From the NCBI GenBank assembly GCA_003707065.3, contig PPXM03000004.1, positions 806,001-870,000 of the forward strand: a DNA stretch of 64,000 nucleotides, read 5' to 3'. The DNA is from Trigonopsis variabilis (taxonomy: Eukaryota > Ascomycota > Trigonopsidomycetes > Trigonopsidales > Trigonopsidaceae). Positions 41,838 to 53,374 of the stretch are shown here, piece by piece; the first letter of the stretch is position 1; the number at the start of each line of letters is the position of its first letter. Under the pieces are notes generated by a model. That model saw only the letters and a program-made list of their open reading frames with translations. It was not told the DNA's origin and did not search any database. The position numbers and the translations under genes were made by a program.

Positions 41838-43026
41838 ATGCTTGCTTGGAATCTTCTTTCTCGGGCTCATCCTCGACCGGGATTCCCCACGGTTCGATCT
41901 CAAACTCGGTTCGAGACACTCGAAATGCATCTTCTGCCCGGCGGGTCAGCATAAAGCCTTGCTCAGTGAGTATTGGGAACTTGTAGACATGGACAAGACC
42001 TTGAGGATGCGTATTAGCCCACTTGGTATTGGCATGTTGTAATGACGAGCTGATGCCTTTGAATGGATCGAGGTGGACGACGGCACTGGACAAGATCTCC
42101 AACCATCGCACCAATCCCAGAGTGCGCGGATATAATTCGACGGGTAGGGAAGCCAGGACGACTATACGATCAGGAAACTGCAGGAAGAGTTCACGTAGCT
42201 CGCCAAAGAAGAGAATAACAGAGTCTATTAACGATGAAGGATAGAGAGCAGGATGGAGAATCTGGGGTAGAACGACACGGATAATGGATGATTTGGATGA
42301 TGTTGCTAGTCGCTTTATCTTGGATAGCGTTTGCTCGTACAAGCCAGGCCCAGGAAAGACTTGATGTATATGTTTCTGTTGATCAGGAGGAACCGTGAGG
42401 CGATCTGTAAAGTCAAAGCCACTCGAATAATCAACGCTTTTATGAGAAGTCGGGTATTGTTTTCGCGATTGGTTTAATTGGTCGTGCAATTGGTATCGCC
42501 AGGCTATTCGAAGTTGTTGAGCATCTTCTCCTCGTGAGGCTTTGGAAGTCTCAGGTTCCTTGCTGATTCTCGGCTTTGGAAGGCTGTAGATCCATTGAGG
42601 ATCGGCAACACCAGCCAGTATTGTCTCGACTGGAGCAGCATTGAGTTTCGCCGACTGAATTGACTGGATGATTCCCTGAGCGGCAAAACAGCGGCTGAGC
42701 GTACTGGAAAAGTCCGTAGTACCTGTTTCCTCGATTAGGAGAATACTTCCCAGTGGAAGACCCCCATGTTTCAGCAACCGATCCAGACTTTGGGTACCTG
42801 TGGATACAGTTCGATGAGGAGAAACCAGTGAGGACGAGGTGGAAGGATGAACATCGTTATGACTCGATTCAGAGCTTGCTGGCTGTAAAGCCCTGCTTTC
42901 AGATGAGCCAGAAGGATGACTTCGAGAAGGGACTGGACCAGCCAAAGGATTTATAGATGGTGCCCTTTCTGATGCTGTTCCTTTGGATTTAGGCTGAATC
43001 CGGATATTTGCCTTTTTAAATGACAT
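41818..43026 (-). CDS. elp4: Elongator complex subunit Elp4
   Basis: 402 residues, single exon. RecA-like PAXNEB family: the N-terminus is Ser/Pro-rich, then STGTQSLDRLLKHGGLPLGSILLIEE (degenerate Walker A region), YSLPKPR, QLRIAWRYQLHDQ, FDFTDRLTVP, RVVLPQILHPALYPS and VVLASLPVELYPRTLGLVRWLEILSSAVVHLDPF. Elp4 with Elp5 and Elp6 forms the ring that assists Elongator in modifying wobble uridines of tRNA, including tRNA-Lys(UUU), which is itself encoded in this window. Divergent from gpi18 (137 bp between starts). Confidence 0.92.
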   Translation of the reverse strand: MSFKKANIRIQPKSKGTASERAPSINPLAGPVPSRSHPSGSSESRALQPASSESSHNDVHPSTSSSLVSPHRTVSTGTQSLDRLLKHGGLPLGSILLIEETGTTDFSSTLSRCFAAQGIIQSIQSAKLNAAPVETILAGVADPQWIYSLPKPRISKEPETSKASRGEDAQQLRIAWRYQLHDQLNQSRKQYPTSHKSVDYSSGFDFTDRLTVPPDQQKHIHQVFPGPGLYEQTLSKIKRLATSSKSSIIRVVLPQILHPALYPSSLIDSVILFFGELRELFLQFPDRIVVLASLPVELYPRTLGLVRWLEILSSAVVHLDPFKGISSSLQHANTKWANTHPQGLVHVYKFPILTEQGFMLTRRAEDAFRVSRTEFEIEPWGIPVEDEPEKEDSKQASNPLDF

Positions 43027-43136
43027 GACATTTATTGTCTGTCTTTAATATGACCGTAGAAAGACAGAATCCGCTAGTGGTGATGAGATCAGCTGGTTGT
43101 CCTTACTATTGCAGTTGATCGCCTTTCTGGTTTGCA

Positions 43137-43142
43137 CACGTG
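43137..43142. promoter_or_regulatory. CACGTG E-box in elp4/gpi18 divergent promoter
   Basis: CACGTG core 22 bp before the gpi18 ATG. Motif-level evidence only. Confidence 0.25.
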
Positions 43143-43163
43143 TTACATGGAGAGCAGCGAGAG

Positions 43164-44471
43164 ATGGCACAGGACAGCAAAAGCGAGCAGAAGAGCGGGA
43201 CTTATTCTGGCAGTGTCAATTCTGATGTCAAAACATTGGGGAAATTTTTCCTTTTATCTCGACTTGTGATATTTATCGCAGTCCTGAGCCCATGCTTGAG
43301 ATACGATTCTTCGACATCTTTGATGCTGCCCCTCTCGTCTCCTCATTGGCCTGGCAAACTCATTAATTATATTCTTCAACATTTTTTAACTTGGGACAAT
43401 GTCTATTTTGTCGACACCGGATCAAGAGGGTACCGCTATGAGCATGAATGGGCGTTTTCGAGGCTGTGGGCCTGGCTGATTGCCGTTCCTGCACAATTAG
43501 TGGACGAGCTTGAAAAGAAACGGCAATTGAGTATAGCGACGGGCGTGATTTTATCCAATTTGTGCCAATACCTTGCTTCGTTGGTCTTGTACCGATTCAC
43601 TCTGAACCTGGTTACTAGCAAGAATCACACCAGTTCTTTTACTGCCAGAGCAAGGAAGTTTGCCTTGATCTCATCTATTTTATTTTTGGCTTCACCGGCC
43701 GGGATTTTCACCGCCTGTGGCTATGCTGAGTCTGTGTTCAATCTTCTGAGTTTTGTTGGAATGTATCTCCGATTACATGGCCAATACATTCCCTGTGGAC
43801 TAGTGTGGGGCGTTTCTTGCATGATTCGTGGGAATGGTCTGCTATGGGGTGTTGTTTTACTGGGAGACTTTAGTTCAGCGGGAGCCAAGCTCTTCCATCC
43901 TGCAATGACTACCGCACAAAAGAGGCAGGCTTTATTGGATTTTTTCCAGATTGGCCTGGCTGGGGTCATTCTCGGTTTAGGGTTTCTTACTCCCCAAGTG
44001 ATTGCCTATCAGCTCTTCTGTCCTGGCCGCCCTTGGTGTGTTCGAGTTCCACCCCTTCTTTACGGATACGTTCAAGAAACGTACTGGAACATCGGGTTCC
44101 TGAGATACTGGACGCCCAACAACATCCCTAACTTTGGCTTTGCCGTGCCTACTCTGAGCTTGATGGTATTCTCGCTCTGGGCCTACTTGTTCTCTCGTCG
44201 TCTCTACTTTACAAGGTTTGAATTCGGCAAGACGGCTTCGATTGGTAGCTACTATGCTGTGACTGCTCTTGTCTTTGTCTCTGCCGTCGCTCTTTGGCAT
44301 GTGCAGATCGTCACTCGCGTGGGAAGCTGTCTCCCTTGTCTCTACTGGGCCATTGCAGACTGCATTTTGAGCAGACAGCATGGTAAGGTGGTTCGGCTTT
44401 GGCTCGCCTATGCTTGTTTATGGATCCCGGTCCAGGCCGCCCTGTTTGGAGCGTTTATGCCCCCAGCTTAA
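43164..44471 (+). CDS. gpi18: GPI mannosyltransferase 2 (Gpi18/PIG-V)
   Basis: 435 residues from ATG 43164, single exon, multi-pass ER membrane protein. It adds the second mannose to the GPI core. Family signatures: FFLLSRLVIFIAVLSPCLRYDSS, LTWDNVYFVDTGSRGYRYEHEWAFSRLW, FLASPAGIFTACGYAESVFNLLSFVGMYL, SCMIRGNGLLWG, PWCVRVPPLLYGYVQETYWNIGFLRYWTPNNIPNF. The luminal WD..YF/HEWAFSR block holds the acidic residues expected of GT76 enzymes. Several hydrophobic helices are visible. It links to the cell surface proteins encoded here that appear GPI-anchored (CFEM). Confidence 0.93.
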   Translation: MAQDSKSEQKSGTYSGSVNSDVKTLGKFFLLSRLVIFIAVLSPCLRYDSSTSLMLPLSSPHWPGKLINYILQHFLTWDNVYFVDTGSRGYRYEHEWAFSRLWAWLIAVPAQLVDELEKKRQLSIATGVILSNLCQYLASLVLYRFTLNLVTSKNHTSSFTARARKFALISSILFLASPAGIFTACGYAESVFNLLSFVGMYLRLHGQYIPCGLVWGVSCMIRGNGLLWGVVLLGDFSSAGAKLFHPAMTTAQKRQALLDFFQIGLAGVILGLGFLTPQVIAYQLFCPGRPWCVRVPPLLYGYVQETYWNIGFLRYWTPNNIPNFGFAVPTLSLMVFSLWAYLFSRRLYFTRFEFGKTASIGSYYAVTALVFVSAVALWHVQIVTRVGSCLPCLYWAIADCILSRQHGKVVRLWLAYACLWIPVQAALFGAFMPPA

Positions 44472-44571
44472 TTGACTAGGTTCCGCTAGAACAGCCTCGG
44501 TCTCTATTAAACTCTATTACTATTATTATTATCATCATTATGGATGGTCATCATTCTAGAATGCTTCTTCT

Positions 44572-45013
44572 TCACTGCAGCTTGTCGGCGATCGATGTCA
44601 CTTCGTCCTCGTCAATGACTTCGATGCATCGCGACACACCAGAACTAGTTCTAAACAACTCAATGGCTCCAGCATAAAGCATACGACTTTCTTGAGTAGC
44701 TGTGGGAGGAAGCCAATAGAGCATCACATAGGGAACAGCAGGTCGACCGTCTGGTCTAGTAACCGGGTGCGATAGAAGGATATACCGAGGCTGGGACATG
44801 GGAAGATCCTCAGCAAGCTCTTCTAGTGTGTCATAGTCGCTATCATCCGGAATAATCGCATGGTCCTGCTCCTTCGAAATAAGGTCTAGATTAGTCATTT
44901 TCTTTGGTCATTTTCTTACAAACTTGCGTAGCCGGACTAGTGACCCGGCCTGACTTCATCCGGAAAGTGTCCAATGCCTTCTGCGTCGAAGATGGAACCG
45001 AGTATAGAGCCAT
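44572..45013 (-). CDS. gmf1: Glia maturation factor homologue (ADF-H family)
   Basis: Exons 44920-45013 and 44572-44885, with a 34-nt intron (GTAAGA / GACTAAT / CTAG), give 135 residues. Conserved GMF block: LPMSQPRYILLSHPVTRPDGRPAVPYVMLYWLPP, ESRMLYAGAIELFRTSSGVSRCIEVIDEDEV. GMF binds the Arp2/3 complex rather than actin and debranches actin filaments at endocytic sites. The exon 1 sequence (ALYSVPSSTQKALDTFRMKSGR) matches the usual amphipathic first helix. Convergent with gpi18, 100 bp apart. Confidence 0.92.
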
Positions 45014-45668
45014 TTTGTCAGATCAATGGGTTGGCACTCTTTGAAGTCGTGACAGCAGCACATCTCGGCGGGCAGGTGTAACCAGGCAACGGCGGATGGC
45101 AGCATCAACCATGAGATATTTATACAATGCTTAATCATGATTGTTCTATGCTTAATTAGATAGTTACAGAAAGCATTTCTAGTTTACAATAAAGGCGCGG
45201 TTTGGCATTTTTATGGCGACAAAGAGTTCTACTGCGAATATCCTCATCGCCAGCATTTTTTTCGTAAATATGCGTTTCCCAGGCTCTAGCTGCTGCAAAG
45301 GAGTAGCTGCGATCGCTCTCCTGCGATTGAAGAACATCTCTCATGGGAGGGAGGATAGGCGACAGGATAGTCAGGACGGACTGCTAAGAACAAGCTAGTA
45401 AGGAAGAGCTAGTAAGCGCGGCATAGTAATGACAAAACAAAACGGGCTTGCAAATACCGTATAAGTAACCGACAACGTGATGCTGGTCAATTGCATAAAC
45501 TGTAGACTACAGCTGGAAAAGTAGAATTTGGTGGGATGATATGATGGCAGGTCAGGGCTGATAACGCCCGATAGAGAAAGCCGTTGCCCTGTCGGAGATG
45601 GTGTCCGATAGGGAGAGACTACATAGACATAGACCATCCAGGCTAATCCAACAACTCTGCTCTGGATC
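45014..45668. other. Intergenic, divergent promoter region
   Basis: Separates gmf1 and the amidotransferase gene. Nothing further supported. Confidence 0.55.
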
Positions 45669-46462
45669 ATGACCAAGACGAGTATTAACCTAGCCATTCT
45701 TGAATGCGACATTCCTCTGGATAATGTTCGCCAAAGGCTAGGATCTTATGGTGACATCTTTACTGGTTTGTTACAAAAGGCAGAGTCATCTCTGGGTCTG
45801 TCGGGATATTCTGTGCAATATAAAGGATACGACGTTGTGACTGCTCGAGACTATCCAGACGTGAGTGAAGTGGATTGTGTTCTAATCACTGGAGCTAGTA
45901 AGGATGTTTGTTGCGCGAGACTGACGAGACAGAGTATAACGCCTATGACGAAGACCCATGGATCGTGAAACTAGTGGACTTCACAAAGAAATGCCTAGAT
46001 TCCGGCTCGGTTCGTGTTATTGGTATCTGTTTTGGGCATCAAATTGCTGCACGAGCCCTGGGCACTCCTGTCGTCCTCAACAAGTCGGGATGGGAGATCG
46101 GTGTCACTGAGATTGATCTTACAGAAGAAGGAAAAAAGCTGCTGCCTTTTGCAAATGGCAAGCTTACCATTCAAGAGATGCACCGCGACATTGTCACTCA
46201 AGTCCCTCCTGGAGTGCAACTTATCGGGTCTACTGATCTGGCTGCCAATCAAGGAATGTACTCTCCCCGTAAATTGATCTCGTTCCAAGGCCACCCGGAA
46301 TTTACGAATTTCATTGTGAAGGAGATCGTCGCTGTACGGTCGGAGACAGGTGTCGTCTCTCACGAACTAGCCCAAGACGTTGCCCAACGGGCGGAGAGTG
46401 GCGAAGCCATGGGAGCGCTGATTGCTCAGGAAATGTATAAATTTGCGGTCGGCTTACTATAA
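45669..46462 (+). CDS. Class-I glutamine amidotransferase-like protein
   Basis: Exons 45669-45897 and 45933-46462, with a 35-nt intron (GTAAGG / CTGAC / ACAG), give 252 residues; the splice restores ITGAKYNAYDEDPWI. The catalytic triad is visible: nucleophile Cys in VIGICFGHQIAARALG, and His and Glu in SFQGHPEF. The stand-alone GATase1 domain resembles the fungal GMP-synthase-like amidotransferases of unknown substrate. No synthase domain is attached, so the ammonia acceptor, or whether it is a peptidase-like hydrolase, is unknown. Convergent with the aldehyde dehydrogenase gene. Confidence 0.85.
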
Positions 46463-46597
46463 AATTGGAATGACTGGAGTTGTATTTGCCGTAGACTAGG
46501 CTATTTGTAACTAGCCATATACACGTGCGATAACACTTCTGCATCTTGAAGCTCACAGCGATATCAATACCACAACAACAATCTCATTTTAAGTCGA

Positions 46598-47998
46598 TCA
46601 AAAAACGACCTTTTTAATATGGTGAGACTTGACCTTTTTGAAGCCGTCATAGCCATATCGCGACAAGGTGACGCCGCGACCCGAATACTTGTACCCGGTC
46701 CAAGCCAATCGAGGATCAGGATAGTCTGCCCGGTTAACAAAGACGGTGCCAGCATCTAAAACGTTGCCTATGGCTTCACCTTTGGCCAAGTCTGCCGTCC
46801 AGACAGAAGCAGTCAGCCCGTATCTACTGTCGTTCATGAGCTTGATGGCCTCTTCGTCCGATGACACTTTGACCACAGGAATGATAGGGCCAAACGTCTC
46901 TTCGCGCAAGCATTCCGAGGCAGGATCAAGATCCACCAAGATCTGGGGAGCAACAAATCCTTCGTACAGCGCTTCGGCAGCGGCAAAGGTCTCTTGAGGA
47001 ATGAGCTTTCGAGCGCCACGGGCCACTGCGTCTTGGACTTGAGATCGGATATTTGCAGCTGCCTGGGCTGAAATCACAGGTCCCACGCCAACCGTTGGGT
47101 CCATGGGGTCACCCACTTTGTAGGATTTGAGCTCAGCCACCATGGCCTTGACCACTTCATCGTAGACTTTTTCGTGAACGTAAACCCGTTCAATTGCACA
47201 GCAGCTTTGGCCCGAGTTGAACACGCCGCCGTCCACAATTTCCCCAGCAATGCCTGCAAAGTCGGTCACATCCCCGCGGATATAGGCGGGGTCGTTACCT
47301 CCCAATTCGAGACCGACCGGAATACACTTGTCTGAGGCAGCCTTTTGAACAGCCAGACCGGTCTTGACAGACCCGGTGAAACCCACTCCTGCGATCTCAG
47401 GCCGGGCAATGACCGATTCAATGACTCGCGGCTCGGCAGCCTGAATCGTCTGGATGACATTGGAAGGGAGCCCAGCCTTGGTGAGCAGCTCGACTATCCG
47501 CGTAGCTACTTTGGGAACCTGAGGCGAAGGCTTGAGGATGACAGAGTTTCCAGCGAGGAGGGAAGGAACGAGGGAGTTGATCAGACAGAGATAAGGATAG
47601 TTCCAAGGAAAGATAAGGAGAACGACTCCGAGAGGCTCCTGGGTCAGATACAGTTTGAACGAGTCACTATCTTCTTCAACCACAGGGGAAAGAGCCTGAT
47701 CAGCTTGTGAGAGAAGGTAAGTTCCGCGAAGGACGGCAGTCGAGAGCTCCTTGGGAGTGAATTTGATGGGCCGACCCATCTGTTCAGTTAATTCCTTTGC
47801 GAGCTTGTCGACAATCTCAGAATCTTGAAGAAGATCAAGAAACTTGCTAATGACAGCCTTGCGATCACCCAAAGGTAGGGAAGCCCATGACTTTTGAGCT
47901 TCAACCGCAGATTCGATAATCGAATCAATCTTCTCAACCGGTGTTTCTTCGATTTCCAGGATTACTTTTCCACTGACGGGAGAAACAGTCTCAATCAT
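46598..47998 (-). CDS. NAD(P)-dependent aldehyde dehydrogenase family
   Basis: 466 residues, single exon. PLGVVLLIFPWNYPYLCLINSLVPSLLAGNSVILKPS forms the cofactor site. GVGFTGSVKTG is the Rossmann loop, ELGGNDPAYI carries the general-base Glu and NSGQSCCAIERVYVH the nucleophilic Cys. EETFGPIIPV and the C-terminal DYPDPRLAWTGYKYSGRG close the fold. This C-terminal block occurs in a fungal subgroup near succinate-semialdehyde-type dehydrogenases, but the substrate cannot be fixed. No targeting signal seen. Confidence 0.9.
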   Translation of the reverse strand: MIETVSPVSGKVILEIEETPVEKIDSIIESAVEAQKSWASLPLGDRKAVISKFLDLLQDSEIVDKLAKELTEQMGRPIKFTPKELSTAVLRGTYLLSQADQALSPVVEEDSDSFKLYLTQEPLGVVLLIFPWNYPYLCLINSLVPSLLAGNSVILKPSPQVPKVATRIVELLTKAGLPSNVIQTIQAAEPRVIESVIARPEIAGVGFTGSVKTGLAVQKAASDKCIPVGLELGGNDPAYIRGDVTDFAGIAGEIVDGGVFNSGQSCCAIERVYVHEKVYDEVVKAMVAELKSYKVGDPMDPTVGVGPVISAQAAANIRSQVQDAVARGARKLIPQETFAAAEALYEGFVAPQILVDLDPASECLREETFGPIIPVVKVSSDEEAIKLMNDSRYGLTASVWTADLAKGEAIGNVLDAGTVFVNRADYPDPRLAWTGYKYSGRGVTLSRYGYDGFKKVKSHHIKKVVF

Positions 47999-48535
47999 TA
48001 TGCAAAGGACAAGTAAGAAGGATCGGACACCAGTGTCCGGGGTCGGAGGTGGGCCGTTACTAAGGCTGGTGACGATAGATCAATTAGGAAACTGATACAC
48101 GTTATCCTATCCCGCTCAAAACTACGCCCGTTTACCATTCTAAGCCCAAACAAGTCTCCAAAGAAGACCACGTCGCATGGCAGCCGTATCAGCTGATTTG
48201 TGACCGATAGGACCGACAGTGCAGAGAATTCTCTGGTCTACTCCCTGGTTGGGTTCCATCCATCAACATCGGCAGACTTGTCAGACACCATCGCTATACT
48301 CTTTTTACCAAATCTGAGGAGCCGACAACAGAAACGACCCTCGGTCGCCGTTACATGTCTGGTTTTCCCCTCTAGGTCGAGCTTGACTTTGGGGTCGAGC
48401 GGGCACGCCTTATCGTGCTTGGTACGGCGTTACAGCGGCGAGATAGTAAGCGGGTAGGTGAGAGCAGCTGATAAGGTTTCTCGCGCAAGGCAGCTACAGA
48501 CGTCTCCTAGTAGTATACAAATACATACAGATCAC
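47999..48535. other. Intergenic between ALDH 5' end and ras1 3' end
   Basis: ALDH promoter and ras1 3' flank. No gene or repeat seen. Confidence 0.55.
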
Positions 48536-49370
48536 CTAACTGACGATGCAGCATTTTGTAGAAGCATCAGATTCCGTAGATTGAGGAGCAGGCTTGGGGC
48601 GAGGAGCTTGGGTCTGTTTTGGGGCTTCCGACTCTTGAGGCTTCTGTTCCGGATCCCGGTCGAATTGGCGGATGGCTCGAACCAAATCAATGAAGGCTTC
48701 ATCGACGTTGGTTCGCGTTTTGGCCGACGTTTCAATAAAAGTGCAGCCGAATCGTTGAGCCAACTGGTGGCCTTCCTCTTGACTGATTTGTCGCTCGGTG
48801 CTAAGATCGCTCTTGGAGCCAACGAGAACCATTGGAAACGAGGATCGATCTTTGACCCGTAAGATCTGCTCGTAGAACTGAATGACCTCTTCAAACGACG
48901 CTCTAGACGTGATTGAATACACCAACAGAAACCCTTCACCGGTCCTCATATACTGTTCTCTCATCACCGAGTATTCTTCCTGCCCAGCTGTATCCAAAAC
49001 GTCCACCAGAGCATTTTCTCCATCAATCACACACAGCTTCCTATACGAGTCCTCAATCGTTGGATCATACTCGTCGACAAAGTGACTCTGAATGAACTGA
49101 ATGGTCAAGGCACTCTTACCCACTCCTCCTCCTCCGACAACAACTAACTTATATTCACGGGCAACTTGGCCAAATTGCTAGAAATATTAGCATTCGTCCT
49201 CTTCAACCGATCCAATCTCTTTTCTCCTTGTCGTCGTCGTCTTGTCTTTGGTCGTCTATCTCTCTAACTGCCCTTATCTCGACGCCTCTACCACCAGAGA
49301 AATCAAATAATCCACTAGCAACCCCTCCTTTTTACCATGATTGGATCATTTGTCGACTTACCTTGGACAT
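48536..49370 (-). CDS. ras1: Ras GTPase
   Basis: The first exon (49362-49370) encodes only MSK. An intron of 184 nt (49178-49361, GTAAGT / GCTAAT / CTAG), by far the longest here, precedes the main exon. The 216-residue protein has [21 protein letters not shown] (P-loop), switch [14 protein letters not shown], switch [31 protein letters not shown] (the N of NKxD replaced by S, as in several Ras-like proteins) and ETSAKT. The hypervariable tail is Pro/Gln-rich and ends KCCIVS, a CaaX box with an adjacent palmitoylatable Cys. It signals from the plasma membrane to adenylate cyclase and/or MAP kinase. Confidence 0.95.
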
Positions 49371-49860
49371 TGAAATGGCACCTCGTTGGTTTTAGGATAA
49401 CAAGGGTCAACAAAGTCTGGCGTCGCGGTTGCAACGTTTTTCGTCTTTTGACCCTTTTTTATCAGAACACGCTACTGACAACGGTACCAAGTTCATCTGA
49501 TCTAGATACATTATAGCTTCGATAAAAGTGCAGGGACCCGCAGTAGAATTATCCGACTGCAGACGCTGTTGCTATCTCCATAGTAATAGCTGGTTCTTTT
49601 AGATTCACAAAGAGTGCGATGTCCAAGTGCCTTTGTCTAGAAACCCAACGACCGTGCCTGGCGGGCGCAGATAGCATGGCCTTTACGAGCAGCTGTCTCT
49701 AACAGAAGGCTCAACAGTCAATGACATCCAGCACTAGATTACATACTGGACTGGCACAATCACTTGCAGACTACGTATGTAAACCAAAGAAAAACTTCAC
49801 GACCGCATTTACAATCAAGCTCTATCCAATCTATCCGTTCTGCTCTTGATGATGTCTAAA
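49371..49860. other. Intergenic between ras1 5' end and the ABC ATPase 3' end
   Basis: ras1 promoter/leader. No gene or repeat seen. Confidence 0.55.
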
Positions 49861-52800
49861 TTACTCCTCTTCGTCATCAGTATCAGGAGGTTGAGGGGTA
49901 CCCTTGGGTGAGTTCAACCACTCCAAGTATCGCAATCGACGACGTGTGTCTCGTTCCTTGATCTGGTTTCTGGTCAACTTCTTCTTTCTTGGCTTCTTAG
50001 CCTTGAAAGACTCGCCACCGCTTTCGAATCGGGATTCTTCCACTGCCGCCTGACCTTTCTGAATGACCTTGCCGGCTTCAACGTGCCATTGTTCAGGACA
50101 CAAAGCTCCTACAAACTCTTCGTTGTGGGAGATCATGACGACGGCACCTTCCCAGTTGCGGATGGCAACCGCCAGACCACCAAGGGCCTCACGATCAAGA
50201 TAATTTGTAGGCTCATCCAAGACAAGCAGATGGGGATTATTCCACATTGCTCCCGCAATGACGACTTTGACCAGCTGTCCTCCAGACAGCGATCCCATGG
50301 GAGTGTGGTCGGCGATATCGCCATCCAAGCCACAGTCTTCAAAATGCTGACGAATCACCGAGGGGATCAGTTCTCGGAAACCAAGACCTTCTCTAGATGC
50401 TTCATGATCGTCAAACTCCTGGACAACCTTTGCGAAACCATGCGATACAAGCGTGTCGCGAGGAAGGAAGGTGTTGTACTTGGGCTTCAAGCCAACCCAC
50501 TTGATTTCGTACTGGAACGATTTCTTGTACTTTTGACGCCCAACAATGGCTTCGACCTGTCGCAAGTCATTTGTAGCATTTCCACACGGAATCCGCTGAT
50601 TCATAATCGCCTTTTCTTCTTCGCTCATCACTCTGGTTTTCTTCAAATGCACCTCTCGATCATCTCCGTTGGCATATCTCCATTGGAGATATTGATTGGG
50701 AGTCTTTTCGACGTGTTGCTCGACATGCTGAAGGGCATGTTGAGCAATGTAGCCGATTCGGAGATTGGGGTGTTTTTCGACTTTTCCAGAATCAGGAACT
50801 AATTCTCCAGTAAGACATTTGATCAAAGTCGACTTTCCAGCACCGTTGGGACCAAGAACAGCCACCCTGGTGGAAAGGGATATAGCACAAGAAACATGTT
50901 CAAGCGAAGCCTTGGATGCTCCTGGATAAGTAAATGAAACGTCGTTCATTCGAACAATAGCTCGAGTATTGGATCGCACTCCTGAGAGCAATCCCGGAGG
51001 AGGAAACTTGAGCTTGAGACTGGTGTCGGTCAAAGTGTAATAGACCTTAGCTTCGGGCTTGACCTGGACGAAATCACTGAGATTTCCTTTATAGTATGCA
51101 AGACGCTTCGCCTCGTAATGGATAATGTCGGTACACACGGCGTCCAAAAATCCAGAGTCGTGAGACACAATCAGACTGGTGATCTCTGTATGATTGATCA
51201 GATACTCCTGGAGCCACTTAACATTCTGCACATCTAAAAAGTTAGCACGCTTGTGTTAAACGCCATGCTTACCCAAATGGTTGGTAGGTTCGTCGAGCAG
51301 CAAGACATCAGCCTTCATAATCATAGCTCTAGCGATTTCTAATTTCATCTTCCATCCTCCAGATAAAGAACCCACACTCTGGCTTCGCCTAAAATCGTCA
51401 AATCCGACCTCTTCGAGAGCCTTGGCGATCTCGTCTCGGCTCGCTCCATTAAGTTCAGGATCAGATGCCAAAAAGGAAACAAGATCCATATCTCCCTCTG
51501 CACCTTGGAGACGATGCTCGACCATGCGGGTCCTCAACGTCTCTTTATCCGGGAATCCTTTCAACTTCCCTCCGGCAATGGCTCTCAGCAAAGTAGATTT
51601 TCCGGCTCCGTTTCTTCCACAAACACCGTATCGGTGGCCTTTAAAGAGTCTCAGAGTGGCTCGACTCAACAACATCCTTCCACCGTAGGCGAGGGAGAAT
51701 TCAGTATTAACAACCTCAATACCATCGGTGACTTCCTCTTGAACGGGGTCACGGAACTGAGTAGCAAAATAATCGCGAACGGTTTTCGCAAGTTTTGCGT
51801 TATCTTCTGTACTTCCGTCCGCATATCCGGCCAAATTCTCCTCCAGACGGTCCCAATCTCGGATTTGAACGTCCACCAAGGCAGTATTGGCTGCAAACTT
51901 TCGAACAAGAGGGCTGCTGATGCCTTCCAGATGGACAAAAACGTCTTCCAAACTTGGTCCATTGGTTTCAGTATCGGCAGCAGCATCATGCAGCACCTTG
52001 AGAGCTTTGGCCGCAAGGTTTCGCACTTCAGGTTGGGTGGCGGTCTCTGCTATCTTTGCGACGCCAGGTTCAAGCTTAGGAATGAATGGACGCATTTCGC
52101 CAGCTCGAGGAACAAGACGAGTCAAGTTTTCCACAATGGTGACTGTTTGACGAAGCAGGTCTTGGGATGACGAACTCTGATTCAAAGCACGAGCCAAGGT
52201 AGGCACGAACAAAGAAAGAGCGGGTGCAGTGACTTCAGCGACAAAGGTCACGCCGGATAGGGTTCGAATGCAATCAGAGATAGTCGTGGGATCTGCCAAA
52301 GCCTTGAGAAGAACTTGCAGTCTAGGAGCAACGTCGGCATTATCAATGACATAAGAACACAACGACTGGGCAGTCGACAAGGCCGCCTTGGCGACCTCAG
52401 GCTTTATATCATGCATACCAGTGGTCAGATTACCAAGAAGATCAGGAATAGACTTCTCGAGGGTATCTTGGGGACACGATTTAGCCAGGATGTCAATCTG
52501 TTTGAGAGCAGCAATTCTGCTATTGGGCTTGGCAGATGAAGTAGAGTATATGGCAAGCTGAGGAATGATAATCGACGCTCTTGCCTCGGCTGGAAACTCG
52601 TTCAAAAACGTAATCGCACTGGTCGCCGCTCGTCGAACAGACGTGTCCTTATCAGCCAAGAGATCAAAAGGAAACGTCGCCAGCTCGGCAAAAAAGGCCC
52701 ATGCAGACGACGGAGGAGGAAACTGGGCAATACAGGCTGATAGGGCCATCAGCGACAGCTCTCTGGTCAAGGGAGTCTTTGACTTGCCAAGAGCTTGGAT

Positions 52801-53079
52801 ATGGCGGACGACTTGAAGACTGTCCAGCGACGAAGGCCCTCGAGAACCGACCAGTTCCGCAAACTTGGAAACTGCCGACTTGCCTTCCGCCAACGACGTA
52901 GCTGTCGCGATCGCTGTCGCATAGGGCGACAGATCAGACAGGGAAATAGTGCTCATCATCGACGCCAAACTGGTAGATGAACTCGCAGGAGTCATTAGAG
53001 ACGGCGTCATGAGAGGCGTAGGAGTCCCTGAAGGAGTCTGCCGAGGTTTAAACTCGGTACTATCTAATCGAAAGGACAT
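49861..53079 (-). CDS. new1: ABC-F ATPase of the New1 / fission-yeast Elf1 type (eEF3-related)
   Basis: Exons 51273-53079 and 49861-51233 with a 39-nt intron (GTAAGC / GCTAAC / TTTAG) give 1,059 residues, near the length of S. pombe Elf1. N-terminal Ser/Thr/Pro-rich tail, HEAT repeats (about 60-400), first ABC domain (YGVCGRNGAGKSTLLRAI, SVGSLSGGWKMKLEIARA, LLLDEPTNHLD) and second (VAVLGPNGAGKSTLIKCL, MGSLSGGQLVKVVIAGAMW, LVLDEPTNYLD) with a chromodomain-like insertion (YEIKWVGLKPKYNTFLPRD), the hallmark of eEF3/New1. The C-terminal tail is basic. The intron cuts the Walker B/D-loop of domain one. In yeast New1 acts on ribosomes in translation termination; in fission yeast it affects mRNA export. 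The Asn/Gln-rich prion segment of S. cerevisiae New1 is absent. Confidence 0.93.
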
Positions 53080-53374
53080 GAGGAAGAGAAGAAAGACTTG
53101 GGAGTTGGGAGTTTCGAAAAATTTTCGCGCCGCACTGGGAAAGAAGTTCGGGCCTCATGTAACGGCGAGCGCGCGCACCAACAGTAGAGAGGCCAAAAGA
53201 AAGAGAGGAGCGAGCATGGGAGGACGACTACGTCTAAAAGTGGGTAAAATCTTGAGGTTTAGATGAGGTCAAGTGAAGAGAGGCTTAGACAAGTTCTCAT
53301 GTAGAGAGAAGATGAAAAGAGGAAGAGATAATGTCATACAGGGACAAGACGAGGGACGAATAAATAATGTACAC

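Noticed and set aside
50083-50802. 239-codon ORF on the plus strand
   Set aside because: Antisense to the second ABC domain of the New1-type ATPase; a composition shadow.
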